Origin: Leptoclinus maculatus
Lineage: Eukaryota; Chordata; Actinopteri; Perciformes; Stichaeidae
Assembly (NCBI GenBank): GCA_032191485.1
Contig: JAVDOI010000008.1
Coordinates: 21,523,049 to 21,587,048 of the forward strand
DNA: 64,000 bases
Direction of reading: 5' to 3'
The position numbers and the translations under genes are program-made. Below, in pieces: positions 46,516 through 58,200 of this stretch; position 1 is the stretch's first letter, and each line of letters opens with the position of its first letter. The notes under the pieces were generated by a model. That model was not told the origin of the DNA. It saw nothing but the letters and a program-made list of their open reading frames with translations, and made no database searches.

Positions 46516-49500
46516 AATGTTGCAAGCAATAGATTAATCTGAAACCATTTCACCTTAGACTTGATGACCTCTAGTGATTTTAGGTGATTTCTACAAGAAA
46601 CCCTGCACTTTGGAACCCAGCCTCTCCAAGGACACAGAAGCGGAGTTTTACTACGTAGAGTGTACGGGGTTTTTTCCAGACAACCCAGGTTAAGAGTTGC
46701 TTTAATTTTAAATGGCACAGAACAACAGTCCCTCGTTGTTTGTGCCATATACAGTGTAGTGATCGTGTTTTCGTACTCGCTTCGACATAAAGATTCCAGG
46801 CTTTTCGTATCTTTGGGTGAGGTTCCCATTTAATTAGAGTTCACAATTGACAATACAACTTGATATCACTTAGCTTCCTGGTCTCCCTCTGGTTTTGCGG
46901 TAAAAAACGTGCAATCTCCCCGTCACCCATGCATCATCATCACCTGTCTGTTGCACCTGTGCCCCATATATTAATTACCTGCCACACTAACCCACACTGC
47001 CACCCGTGGTCAACCTGAGGTAGACTCCCAATATACATTTATAATACCCAGACCTATCTAATGGCTCCTACATACAGTATATGAGCCCAGCAAACTTTAT
47101 GTATTATTAAACGCTGCATTGTTTCTCAAATCATTGAAACAAGCTCATCATTTATTTAATCATTTTGTGTTATCAGCGCAAGGTGCGCAATTGCTAAAAT
47201 AAGCTAATGACTACGGATAAGACATGGAAACAAAGCACAGTGGGTAAAAAAAATCATAGAACCCAATAAATGGCAATATCAACAACACAAAAGAGAAACG
47301 ATCCAGTTGCATGAGTGGACACTGAAGAATATGTCCATTCACTGATGGCTATTGTATATAATATCTCTTGTGATACTAAAGAGAGGTCAGAGCTGAAACA
47401 AGGACGCATTGAGCCGTTTATTCACACAACATTGTGTTACACTGTGAGATGGCTCATCTGTTTTCAGCTGACATGAGAAACAAATGAACATGAACTCAAA
47501 ACTATGCTCCCGTGATGTTTAGCCCATTTTCAGGCCTGAACAGGGATCACCCCTCGAATCACAAGGCTTTGCTTTGTTTGATGTATACAGGACACGCCAT
47601 GCCTATGTTTGCTACAGTTGCTGAGTGGCTCTCACGGATATATTCTATCAAAATATACTGTATTTCTGCCAATAAATTACAAGATATTATAGTATAGAAA
47701 TGTCCAAGATATGTTTGAGGATGTTTAGAAGCAGTGTTTTTGTTGTAGTTTGTCCACCAAAGAGTACTACTGTTTTCAAATTTTTTTTTAACTAAAACAA
47801 TCACATTACATTACATCTTGATCTCTATCCTATGATAAGCAAATACATAGAATCTTTTATTTTTATTTATTTTTTTATGGTTATAGGCTACTCCCGGCTC
47901 TTGAGGTATGAGTGGGATACACTCCACCTCAGAGATCAGACAAAGTAATTTATTCAACAAAAGTAACTAAATTATAAAAGCATAAAAGGACATGGGATGT
48001 GTAAATCAGTAGTAGGTAATTAGCACTGAACTACAGCTGAGGATGATGGTGATAAACCACAGTATTGCACAAATTCAAAAATTTGACCTGATGATTTGAC
48101 CTCATGGTCTCACAAGAGCAAAGGTCAGGGGATCACGATAGGATTAATCATTTGGGGGACACGAATATCTGTGTGATTTTCTGTGTCTGCACCAAACAGG
48201 CAGACATTGCCGCTTAGAGTCGTGCCAATGGCTTCAAAACAAATATTGGCTTATTTTTTTTACTTTCAAATGACGTTATTGGTATGAGCTTCAAAAATTC
48301 TGTATCATTCAGGCTGTGTTGTTTTCGCAGAAAAGGCATAGAAAAATAAAATGAACAAACTTCACAAAAGCTGGACTGCCTGAACTCTGCTTGTGTGTCT
48401 ATCCTGTTTTTCTTTATACCACTTAGAATCTTTTCAAAGCTGCCCTAATTCATATTTCAGTATGAGCAATGGATCAAACACACAGCATTATCATCCAACT
48501 CAGTTCCCCTCAGCTCTATCAAGCTTTTTAAACCTCTTTATTTCATTGTATACTGTACACGACCTGCCCAGCAGACACACACAGTTAGAGAAAAGCCGGC
48601 GAAACACAGTGCGGCATTTAGCAGCTAAAGAGCCGGATATATATTTTCTCAGGAGTCGGTGTAGAAAAGAGCTGAAAGGAGAGTGAATACTGACAGAAGC
48701 ATGACTGATGGCAAATAACGTCAATGTTGCCTCTTTGGCAGCTGGATGTGTAAATTGCCAACTGTTAGCCGTATAGAAATAATGAGTCAGCCCCCTAAAA
48801 GTGTTTGTGATTGCCAAAGTAGCAGCTTGTGTCTCGCTGCAGCACTGACAACTTGTTGGTAGGACACAGCGGTACTAATAACTGTGAAACAGCCTGAAGG
48901 CAGAAGCCATGGTGCAGAAGGGAATCAAGCAAACTGAACATTGAAAAACCATTTATTCACATGCTACGGCTTGGTGCCTCAGAAAATATCACGAACAACT
49001 CTTGAATTCTAAAAGTTCATGTCAGCAAGCGATCCATGTTTACTGCTGAATGTAATCACTTACCCGAGAGGTAAAGCCCGCTAGAGTGTGTTTGAAAAGA
49101 GGTGACAGACACTTTACAGACTCATCTTGATCCCATTGTGCATCGCTGTCTGAACAACCGTAACAACAATAATGCGCAAATCTAGTCTCTGATTGCTTAG
49201 ACTGACACTTAAAAAAAAAATCAATTTTCACTTTTTAGATTGCGTATCCCTCTTTGAGTTCCTCAGCCATCTCCTGCCTCGCTGATGGCTCTAGGAAAAT
49301 CCCTCTGCAGCATCAGCCTCCTTTTATAAGCAGTGCTTCTTAGTATCAGCTGCTGGCAAAATTGGAAAAAGAGCAAAAGTACAAACTGAAAAGGGCAATT
49401 ATGCAAAACAAAGTGTTAGCACCAGTTTTTTTTCTCCCCTTTTTTCATACAAGCAACACTGACCTAATGTGTTTGCTTTTTTCTGGCAATTACCCTCCTG

Positions 49501-49617
49501 AAAGATAAGAGCTGGCTGTTGTCAGCGCCAACCATCTGAGCATGCTTCACTAGTTACCAATCCCAAAGGCAAAGCAAATATTGAAGATGCAGCACCACAA
49601 CTGGATGATTACATACA
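46516..49617. other. Intergenic, no gene seen
   Basis: No supported coding or RNA feature. A 113-codon minus-strand frame at 46488-46829 has no recognisable domain and adjoins the LINE scrap. Confidence 0.4.
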
Positions 49618-50611
49618 AAGTCTATGCACAGACGCGATGAGACTGGAGTGACGCGAATCTGCGATGGAGTGACGCGAATCTGCGATGGAGTGACGCGAAT
49701 CTGCGATGGCGCGGCGCGATGGACGCGAATTTGCAGCACGATGGACGCGAATCGCGTCAAATGCCAAAACGCCGAAGTTGAAATATTTGAACTTCTGCGA
49801 AAAAATCGCGTGATGCTGTGGCGAGATAGCCTATCAGCGTTGAGACGTTTCCCCTGTCATCACTGACTTCCTGCCATTGCTGAATCAGGAAATTAATACC
49901 GTAGCCGTCTGTGTTCACCCGGAGCTCTACGATACCTCACATCAGTAGAGACCGGACCAAACTATGTGTATAAATGTGTGTGTGTAAACCAGATGGTACA
50001 AACAATGAAAAAGACGCTGCCGTATTTACGTCTAGATGACGTTATTGTGAGTGTTGATGGAGCTGCTACCATGTTAGCATAGCCTAGCACCGATCCATCC
50101 GAGCTCCATTGAGAAAACAAGTATTTAAAAAGTTATTTGCTTGTCGTCTTGCGGAGAGAACTAACAAAACATGAATTCAGACAAATCGGCACCATTAGGT
50201 AGTTATTTCGGAGTCCCTTTTTGTCGGTTTATTGCAGTTAAATCACAGCCAAATCAGTTTATTTGGGGCTCATACAGCCGTAGTAAACAGCGGACGTGTG
50301 GCTTGCTAGACGCAGTGAATACATCTCGATAAAATCCACGGAGCTCCTCCGGACAATGTTATTAACCCAGACATGACGTCGTTTAGTTTCCCGTGATATC
50401 TGGGACTTCCACAACACGTACTAAGCAGAAATAGAAGTTATTTTTTTCCATGGTTAATGGCGGACAGTTGAGCGGCTTTCAGGGCGATAAGCCCCGCCCC
50501 TTCCCCAGCGCGATTCACGCGAATGAACACAAATGGTCCCCGGCGAGACCGGCGGCGCGATGGACGCGAATTTGCGGCGCGATGAATTCGCGCCGCATTA
50601 GACAGGATTCT
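49618..50611. mobile_element. GCGA-rich MITE-like element
   Basis: Both ends are rich in 'gcgatg', 'gacgcgaat' and 'cgcgatggacgcgaattTGC' words. The left end starts 'tctatgcacagacgcga'; the right end, reverse-complemented, starts 'tctaatgcggcgcga'. The sequence between is ordinary. The ends are inverted relatives, but no target duplication was resolved. Confidence 0.5.
49646..49708. repeat. Three perfect 21-bp tandem repeats
   Basis: The unit GAGTGACGCGAATCTGCGATG, given here by position only beyond this unit, occurs at 49646-49666, 49667-49687 and 49688-49708 with no mismatch. Confidence 0.9.
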
Positions 50612-51206
50612 AGCTCTCAAAAATGATGCCAGACTGCTGTATGTGATAGATTGTACATGTATAGTGATAAAGGAAGTTAAATATATAGTTATATAGTATA
50701 TAAAAGTACAATGGAACAGCTGGAGAAGCTGTTTCCCAAATGACGACCTTTCGTGACCTCTCGTACGTTAATCTCTCTAGCTCTGGCCTGCTTCACTCTA
50801 TCAACTCCAATTCTTTTTTGTATGACTACTGCCATGCTATGATGGTGGGTGTTTTTTAGGCTTTACTGGGCCTCATTTAATATAGTATTATCAATAGTAG
50901 TGCTTTTTCACCAGGCGAACCTGACATTTTCAAAATGGAGCTGTGTTCCATCTTCATTACATAATCTATCATATAAATTAGGCTGGGTGGAGTTTGATTT
51001 TATTAAATTAACTTCACGTTGCATTACGGCCTGTTCCAAAATGAACAAAAACAATTCAATTTACTATTAATGAAAACTCCACGTGAAAGTGCGATTTGGA
51101 AACCTTTTTAATCCAATTTCTGCTCTCCAAACATCTTAGTTTGCACATATTTAGATCAGAGAAGTATTTTTCTGGTGTTGTGCCCACGAACCCTTTTAAG
51201 AAGTTC
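50612..51206. other. Intergenic, no gene seen
   Basis: No supported feature. Confidence 0.4.
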
Positions 51207-51705
51207 AGTGTTTGGGCTGCTGTAATTATAGAATCCTGCTTACGGCAATGGTTATCAGTAGGAGGCGCTATGACTATGAGTTAATATTGACATGCAGAAG
51301 TCCTAAAGCCATGACAGTCATCAAGCATGTCAAGTTTGGGACAGTTTTGACAAAGTACAGCTCAGTTACAGCAGCTTGATGGATGATGGCGAACCATGTA
51401 TAATGGCTGCCACACCACGTCCACGTCGTTCGATGAAACCTCAAGCTTTTAGTAACTTTTAATCACTAAGGTCTTTAGATTGTTCTGACCAAATTCTAAG
51501 TTGATCTGATTAATTCCCTAGGAGGAGTTCGTTAAAGTACAGCACCAGGGTGAAATCAATCGGGTGAAATCTCTAGGAGGAATTCGTTGAAGTACGAATG
51601 CTTGAAATGGTCAAAAAACGTCATCAAATTCAAAATAGCCGACTTCCTGTTTGGTTTAGAGCATGGTCCCAAGAGACTTTTTTTTAAGTCTCCATGGAAT
51701 ACAAG

Positions 51706-52581
51706 CAGTGGCGGGCCGTCAGGGGCTGCAAAGCCTTCTCTGCTGGCCTAAACAGAATCACAAAAAAAAAAAATTATAAAAATATTTTTCCCATTATTTT
51801 ATTTTCTCATTGCACAGCTACTGTCTTCCTCTGTTGCTCTGCTTCCAATGCAGCTTGTTTTAAGTAGAGCTTTTATCCAATCAGATTTCACCTCTGTGTC
51901 TCTAGGTAAGAAGAGAGGCCCCAGGCCTGCAGCCTCACAAGTTGCATCCATGTGCAGTTTAAGTGAATGGGGACGATATTGTTGATTGTCATAGTGTTCA
52001 ACCAATCAGATCTTTAGTTTGACATGTTGGGCGTATTCTTTGAGGTGTCAGAGCCCGCTATCCCCATACTAGCCGGCCCACAACTACGTCACTATTAGTG
52101 CAGTGATTGGTCAGTGGGCGAGCACGTGACTATCGTGAAACGAAACTTAACAGCAGAGGCTTAGTCGGCGTTGTTAATCACATCACGTGATGCAGCTCAG
52201 CCAATCAAATATGGGCATTCTGACAAGTTTCCTGACTCGAGTACCACACACCGTGACACAGGGGGCTGAGATGAGGAAAGAGACGGCTTATCATTAAGGG
52301 ATGATGGTGGGTCCCACAGCCAGACCAGCTGAGAACCACTGTCCTACATGAGCACAGAAAACATTATATTTTCCTGAATTTAAGCTTCTGCATTTTCCAA
52401 ATGCTCTAGCATTATTCAAACATATTGTAAGCCTCGTACCGAACGGTTTAATACGAGTACGTAAATAGTTACAGCCTTAGAAACGAATAATAGCTGTGGC
52501 GCCATCATGTGGTTATAAGGTGGTATTTCAGCTGCATGACAGCAGTGAAGGCCTGGGTATAAAATGCACGGCCCGCCACTG
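51706..52581 (+). mobile_element. Non-autonomous hAT copy (ZMYM1-like family)
   Basis: The ends are CAGTGGCGGGCC and GGCCCGCCACTG. The flanking octamers AATACAAG (51698-51705) and GATACATG (52582-52589) agree at 6 of 8, an aged target duplication. No transposase remains. It carries the same 3' block (52381-52580) as the copy ending at 44289. Confidence 0.8.
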
Positions 52582-53569
52582 GATACATGTACCTACCAAG
52601 TTTCATATACGTAGGTCAAACATAGCGCTGGGGCAGCTCTTTTGTAGGGGGCGCTTTAAAACAACCAAAAATCCATATAAAATATGTCTTCCCATCACCT
52701 ATGACACATGTACAAAGTTCCATGACTTTTTAAGCATCCCAAGCCACTGAACAATTAGCTTCCTTTTTCATGGCAAATGATGCGTTGCCACGGCTTTGAG
52801 TTATAGAAAATGTTGGCATTGATATATGCTCAGACTTGAAGTAGCATCATGCATAAGACATTTTTTGCAGATTGAATAATGTACCTTGGAGTTATAACAA
52901 CTTCCTTTTTCATGCCGAATGAGGCAAAATGGCCGCCACGCCACGTCAAGTTTTTCCATGAAAACTCACGAATTCGATAACTTTTCATCACAAAGGTCTG
53001 AAGAGCATCCTGACCAAAGTTGAGGTCGATCCCAATAATTCTGTAGGAGGAGTTTGTTAAAGTACAAAGGCTGAAAACTGCAAAAAGTGACAAAAAGGTG
53101 GGTTTACTGTAGCGCCTCCTAGTGGTTGAATGGAATACAATTTTGGGATATGTTACAGGATGCGATGTGCACATATACTGCAAATTTGGTGATTTTAGGA
53201 CAAACGGTTGAGAAGTTATGTGTATTGATATATAAGCCAGGCCCCTAAGAAGTTTATTGGTCCATATCTTGTACACGTAAATAGATATCAAAAAGCTTTT
53301 CATAACCTTTGATGATCTAGGTCCAATAATGATCCACAGCAAATTTGGTAGCAATCGGACCTAAATGTAGGAGGAGTTCGCAAAAATGTGTTTTTCACAA
53401 AATAAAAAATGCCGGAACAATTTTGTAGGTGGAGTTTAGGGGTCTGAAAGGCTTTTTTGAACATGTGTGGAGTTTCAAGTCAATCGGACATACGAGGGGC
53501 GAGGGGCGTCGCCGGTCCAACTTCTAGGGCTCCCGTAGTTGTGCCTACGGTGTAGAATTGTGATAGACT

Positions 53570-53640
53570 CTGAATTGTAAGTCACTTTGGATAAAAGCGT
53601 CTGCTAAATGACTGTAATGTAATGTAATGTAGGGGGCGCT
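53570..53640 (+). repeat. SINE 3' tail
   Basis: 'cactttggataaaagcgtctgctaaatgactgtaatg' followed by TGTAA-type repeats is a well-known teleost SINE tail. The tRNA-like head is not visible. Confidence 0.7.
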
Positions 53641-53855
53641 AGAGAGCCATTTTGTAACACGCAATTATGACACCCATATCACACGTACATTTTCACCAAG
53701 CCTGACAAGTGTGCAAAATTTGGTGAGTTTTCATGCATGGCAAGTACCCCAAAAATGCTCCCAATGCGGACATATAACAATCATAATAATAAAAATCCTT
53801 ACAATTTCAATAGGGCCTTCGCTGGCCCGACGTTGTCGGTTGCTCGGGCCCTAAT

Positions 53856-54229
53856 TAAAGAATGTTCATGAAGTCATTTTGAAACCTGCTCTTTGGCAGG
53901 ACCTCTTTAAAGTAAAGACAGACTGACAGATTAACACTTTGTTCTGTAGAGAACAGAGAAATAATGAGACAGAAACAAAGAAAAGTGAAATATGTGCAAT
54001 TCCAGGTCAGCATGACACTTTGTCAACTTGTTCTCATGGCTGAAATCAAATGAAACATGTGGACTCTTTGGCCGTTTACAGTTGTGAAGGTTAGTAATGT
54101 CAGTCCATTGTTCAGTCCCTGTTGATCTAAACATACAAACTCAATCCTCCATTGTCAACTGTTACCAACACTAAGAGCTTCCTTTATACACGTCACCATT
54201 GCAGCGACCCCATCCAGCTTTGGCCCCTG
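53856..54229. other. Intergenic, no gene seen
   Basis: No supported feature. Confidence 0.4.
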
Positions 54230-54490
54230 TCGCCCCCTTCGAGCCGCAGTCCTGCCGCTGCCGCCTCCGAGCCACCTCCGAGCCGCAGCCGCCTCCAGTT
54301 CCTGCCGCTGCCGCAGCGGGTTCCAGTTCCTGCCGCCTCCGTGCTGCAGCCGGTTCCAGTTCCTGCCGCCTCCGAGCCGCAACCGCCTCCAGTTCCTGCC
54401 GCTGCCACCTCCGTGCTGCAGCGGGTTCCAGTTCCTGCCGCTGTCGTCGTCGAGCCGCAGCGGGTTCCAGTTCCTGCCGTTGCAAAGCTT
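54230..54490. repeat. GC-rich minisatellite encoding Pro/Ala-rich repeats
   Basis: An imperfect tandem of 'ggttccagttcctgccg' plus 'cctccgagccgcag' words leaves several frames open on both strands (one reads VPVPAAS-PQ-type repeats). The simultaneous openness of four or more frames shows that this is repeat composition, not selection on one protein. Confidence 0.7.
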
Positions 54491-55282
54491 TTTAGGAATG
54501 ATTACCAAGGTCTTCCTGGTTTGGAATGACGAGATCAGGACAAAGGTTAAAGCTTAAAAACACTTATGAAAGCTTGACTGAACTCTCATTGCCCTCTTTA
54601 CCAAATTCCTGCACACCACAACACACTGTGTATTAGCAGTTGGCATCTGACCAGCAGTACAATCACATATTTCTTCTTCTTACTGCCCGCTTTGCACCTA
54701 AACCAAACCTTATCCCATCTATCACCTCCACCCCACTTGCTCTTCCTGGAAACCCTCCAGTCACGGGTTAGCCTCTTCAACCTTTAGCCCTTATTATTTT
54801 TACTGTGTGACTGGGATTAGCACGACAACACAACACTGGATGTGTTGTGTTTTCTGCTCACACTCATGTCAGAAAACAACCACGTCCATTTAAAGATGGT
54901 ATGAGAAGTTAATGTACAGAAAATGTCCCCGGGAACCTATAAACTATAAAAACAATCATCCTTATGTTGGATTGTATAAAGGCTGTATCTGGGCTACTTT
55001 GTGTTTGCCACCGATTTTCCAGTTAATTAGAAAACAACACCGACTTTGTGTCTTTGAAGGTCTCCCTGAGGACGTACATGGCAGAACCAAGACTCTGATC
55101 TTCTTCACTTTTGTCACAATATCTGTCTTGTTTGCTTGTATTTTACTCAGTCTGCCCCTTGGTCCCTGTCTCACCCGCCCGTCCCAGTCAGCTGGATCAC
55201 ACTACCACCTGCTCACCGGTTTTCACCTTCCTTCATCAGCCATCTGAGCCCAAACCCACTTTACTATTAGCTCATGTATCTT
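54491..55282. other. Intergenic, no gene seen
   Basis: No supported feature. Confidence 0.4.
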
Positions 55283-55400
55283 CAATTCAATTTAATTTAT
55301 TTTGTACAGCCCGAAAATCACAAATTTGCCTCAGAGGGCTTTACAATCTGTACACATACGACATCCTCTGTCCCAGAACCCTCCCATCGGCACAGGAAAA
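55283..55400 (-). repeat. Teleost SINE/LINE tail, inverted
   Basis: 'attcaatttaatttattttgtacagcccgaaaatcacaaatttgcctcagagggctttaca' is the reverse-complement type of the repeat at 37640-37832. Confidence 0.65.
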
Positions 55401-56669
55401 CCCCTTTAACCTCTTCAACTCATTACTGAACATGTTCTTGCTCTTGTGCATTTGGGTCCTTTCCCTGCTGCCTCGCACCCCCACCCACCTGACAAGTTCA
55501 TCTTTACAGTTTTCCCCCTTGTGTAATTGTGTAGTACTCTCTGCTCGATAATGCACAATACAATACTTGTATTATGACATACATGACAGTAGTCCCTGCC
55601 TTCTGCTAATGCAATTAACGCAAGGGTACATGCTGTACTAAATGCTCTATTTGTTCCATCTAATATTTCCCCGTAAGCCTCTTCATTGCTTGTTATTGAT
55701 CTGTTTAGTATAAATTACTTTATATTTCAACCTGCATTAGTTGTTTTTTTTGCCACTTGTAAAGAAGACAGTTGCTTATTTACACATCAAGTAGATATTT
55801 AGCTACATGTGAGTATTATTTATATTTACCTGATGAATGTAAGCCTAATATAAAAGAAATATCTGGCTTTTTAGCTGCTAAATGCAACACTATGTTTATC
55901 TTTGTGTTTCACTTTGTCTGTCTGCTGTTTGGTGTCGAGCTGGTGGGTTACAGTTGTTTTTTAAAGCTTTTTGTGGCTGTGAGCAACACTGATGATACTA
56001 TGGATTCATCACCAAGAGCAACACCTTTCAGATTACACATAGTCAGTTCATCCACATTAATAAATGCTTTAAATATGTCAGAGAAAGTTCATTTTTAGCT
56101 GTTGTATTTAACATGTGACGTAGGAGTTCAGAGCTGTACTTTCCCAGCACTCACTGGTGTTTTTGCAATGCGACAAACATCATAGAGGGCGTTAAACATG
56201 CGCACTAGTATCCTGGATGCTGTTAGTCATGTAAACAGGGATATAAATAATCCAGTTGCTCATGATCCATGTAAACATCAAATCTCAAATGCCAATGTAT
56301 GCACTCATACATACTCATACAAGACTATTGATCTGATCTGTCCTCAGGTTGGTTCAGCCTGTCACTAGATCAGTGTTGGTGACTCTCTAAACTGGGAGCT
56401 CAATGACTGTGATTCATGCTTGTGCAATTATGTGCACATCAATACAGAGAGAAATTGGGCGGATTTGGTTTTAACCCCTCTGTCAGCAGGCATCCGCTGA
56501 GTACCCAATGAATGTGACCGGAATCCTAATCAGCTTCGGGGATGATCTGTGTAACAGGTTTCATATTTACAATAATTTACAAAACAAAAAAAAGCTGGGA
56601 TTCATCATAACTGTGATTGAAGATCGATTTTTAGACTGAACCATAACAGCAATCACACTGACAAATGTA
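55401..56669. other. Intergenic, no gene seen
   Basis: AT-rich sequence with no supported feature. Confidence 0.4.
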
Positions 56670-56745
56670 GATAGATACATAGATAGATTGATTGATACTT
56701 TATTCATCCCGCAAGGGGAAATTTGTTTGTATTCCCGGTCATAAG
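56670..56745 (-). repeat. LINE/SINE 3'-end remnant (Rex3/RTE-like tail)
   Basis: GATA-type repeats, then 'ttgatactttattcatcccgcaaggggaaattt', the inverted form of a common fish RTE-type 3' end. Confidence 0.6.
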
Positions 56746-56787
56746 TTCTTAATTACCTGACTATTCTTTTTCTTTTTAAATCATAGA

Positions 56788-56885
56788 CTGTATATAAGAA
56801 GGATTTTTACTGTGCATTGCCAGATAATAAAAATAGTCTAGTTGGTAGAATGTAAACAGACCGCCCTCTGCTGGTGGAATACATG
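56788..56885 (+). repeat. SINE/MITE-like repeat scrap, copy E
   Basis: 'atagactgtatataagaag' at the left and 'cgccctctgctggt' at the right match the two ends of copy D (32376), with the middle deleted. Confidence 0.55.
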
Positions 56886-56964
56886 TACTGCATCTACTAC
56901 TACATCTTGTGTGTGAATGGTATGGAAGCCCATTTCTATGGAAAAATAAAGATCCTGTAAGTCA

Positions 56965-57130
56965 TTATAATGAGATACTATCTAAAAATGTCGACTTACT
57001 ATCTCAAAAGTTTTACTTACTATCTCAAAATATCGACTTACTATCTCAAAATTTGTACTTACTATCTCATAATTTCGATTTACTATCCCAAAATGTTGAC
57101 TTACTTTCTCAAAATGTCAGCTTACTAACT
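56965..57130. repeat. 21-bp subterminal repeat array, left end of the HECT element
   Basis: About seven imperfect units with the core GACTTACTATCTCAAAAT and a variable last few bases, starting directly inside the terminal inverted repeat. The inverted counterpart lies at 61619-61705. Subterminal repeats of this kind commonly serve as transposase binding sites. Confidence 0.8.
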
Positions 57131-58200
57131 GAGCGCGGGGCGTAGCAGAGCAGAGAAGCCATGGTGGAAGTAAAGATATGATTTGAGTTAACGGCAAGCT
57201 CGTCACTGCAATACAACCTTTTTCAAGTAAAAGCCTCTTAGAGGAGGCAAACGGCTGTTCAACAACATGTAGAAAAGCAATATTTTCCGCTATTTTCACC
57301 GCAGTCTCACGGTATATTTTACTCAACCACAGTGCGCTGCTTAAGCTAGCAGCAAATCTTTGTAAAATAAGCTAAAGCTGTCTGTATTTAGCCTACCTGT
57401 TCAGCATAGAGTTTGTAACATAGTTTATATTGAAACATGGCAAACTCAGCTACCGGCTGAGACAGCAGCCGCTCCTCCATACTTGCACGCAGCTAATCGC
57501 AAAATGCGACTCAGTATTTTGGTTTCAGCGATATTTGTTATTGTTTTGACATTTTAGATTTGTGTCCGGTAAGAAATGACTACATTTATACAGACTGTCT
57601 GAGGTAAACATAACTGTTGCTGCTCTAGAAACCGAATTTATTCTTTTTAAATGAATATATTTTTTCATAAATAGCGATTCCTCAGTTATGAAAAAGAGAT
57701 GTTTACGAGAGGATTGTTCATGTTTGCAAATTTAGACAGAACTATCAGGAGCCATAACAATGGCATGTGTTTTTTTAATTGAAAGGTGAACGTTATCCTT
57801 ATAAAACTACACTTACACTATATATAGGGTCTTTCAGTAGTTCATACTACACCATTGATGATTGCATTTACAAATGTTGGCATGAACCAAGATTAAGATA
57901 GTAAAAGCAGACTGTTGTATACTTTACTGCAGTTACAGCAGCAGTGTTTAGTGACTCGCCTTTTATATGCTACATTTACAGTATCCAACCTGTATGTTTC
58001 AATGACTTTTAAATTCATATCAATATTAGCCATGGTGCATTGCAGAACACAGTAGTGGTGTCACAGATTTAAAAAATACTGTACAAATGCAAAGTGGCAA
58101 TGCCACTTCCCTCGCAAAATCATAGCTCATCTGTAGCCCGGACTCTTGTTGTGTATATAGGATGTATGTATGGTGATGTCCTTGTAATGCATGCTCACAG

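Larger units (their letters stand above)
51207..53855. repeat. Large unclassified interspersed repeat with internal modules
   Basis: The words 'ccacgccacgtc', 'taacttttcatcacaaaggtct', 'gaccaaa' and 'taggaggagttcgttaaagta' recur in the same order at about 51400-51545 and 52935-53065, and partly at 53340-53400. It ends with 'tcgggccctaatt' near 53855. This is a common fish repeat style. It is interrupted by a hAT copy (51706-52581) and a SINE tail (53570-53640). The left edge is uncertain. Confidence 0.5.

Noticed and set aside
46488..46829. 113-codon minus-strand frame as a host gene
   Set aside because: No family resemblance; it adjoins a decayed LINE end and has no splice or promoter context.
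54152..54529. Several long Pro/Ala- or Gly/Arg-rich frames on both strands
   Set aside because: Four or more overlapping frames are open at once because of a GC-rich minisatellite; no single frame shows coding character.
56965..57130. Regularly spaced 21-bp repeats as a CRISPR array
   Set aside because: The units abut without unique spacers, are imperfect, sit in a transposon end and occur in a vertebrate genome.
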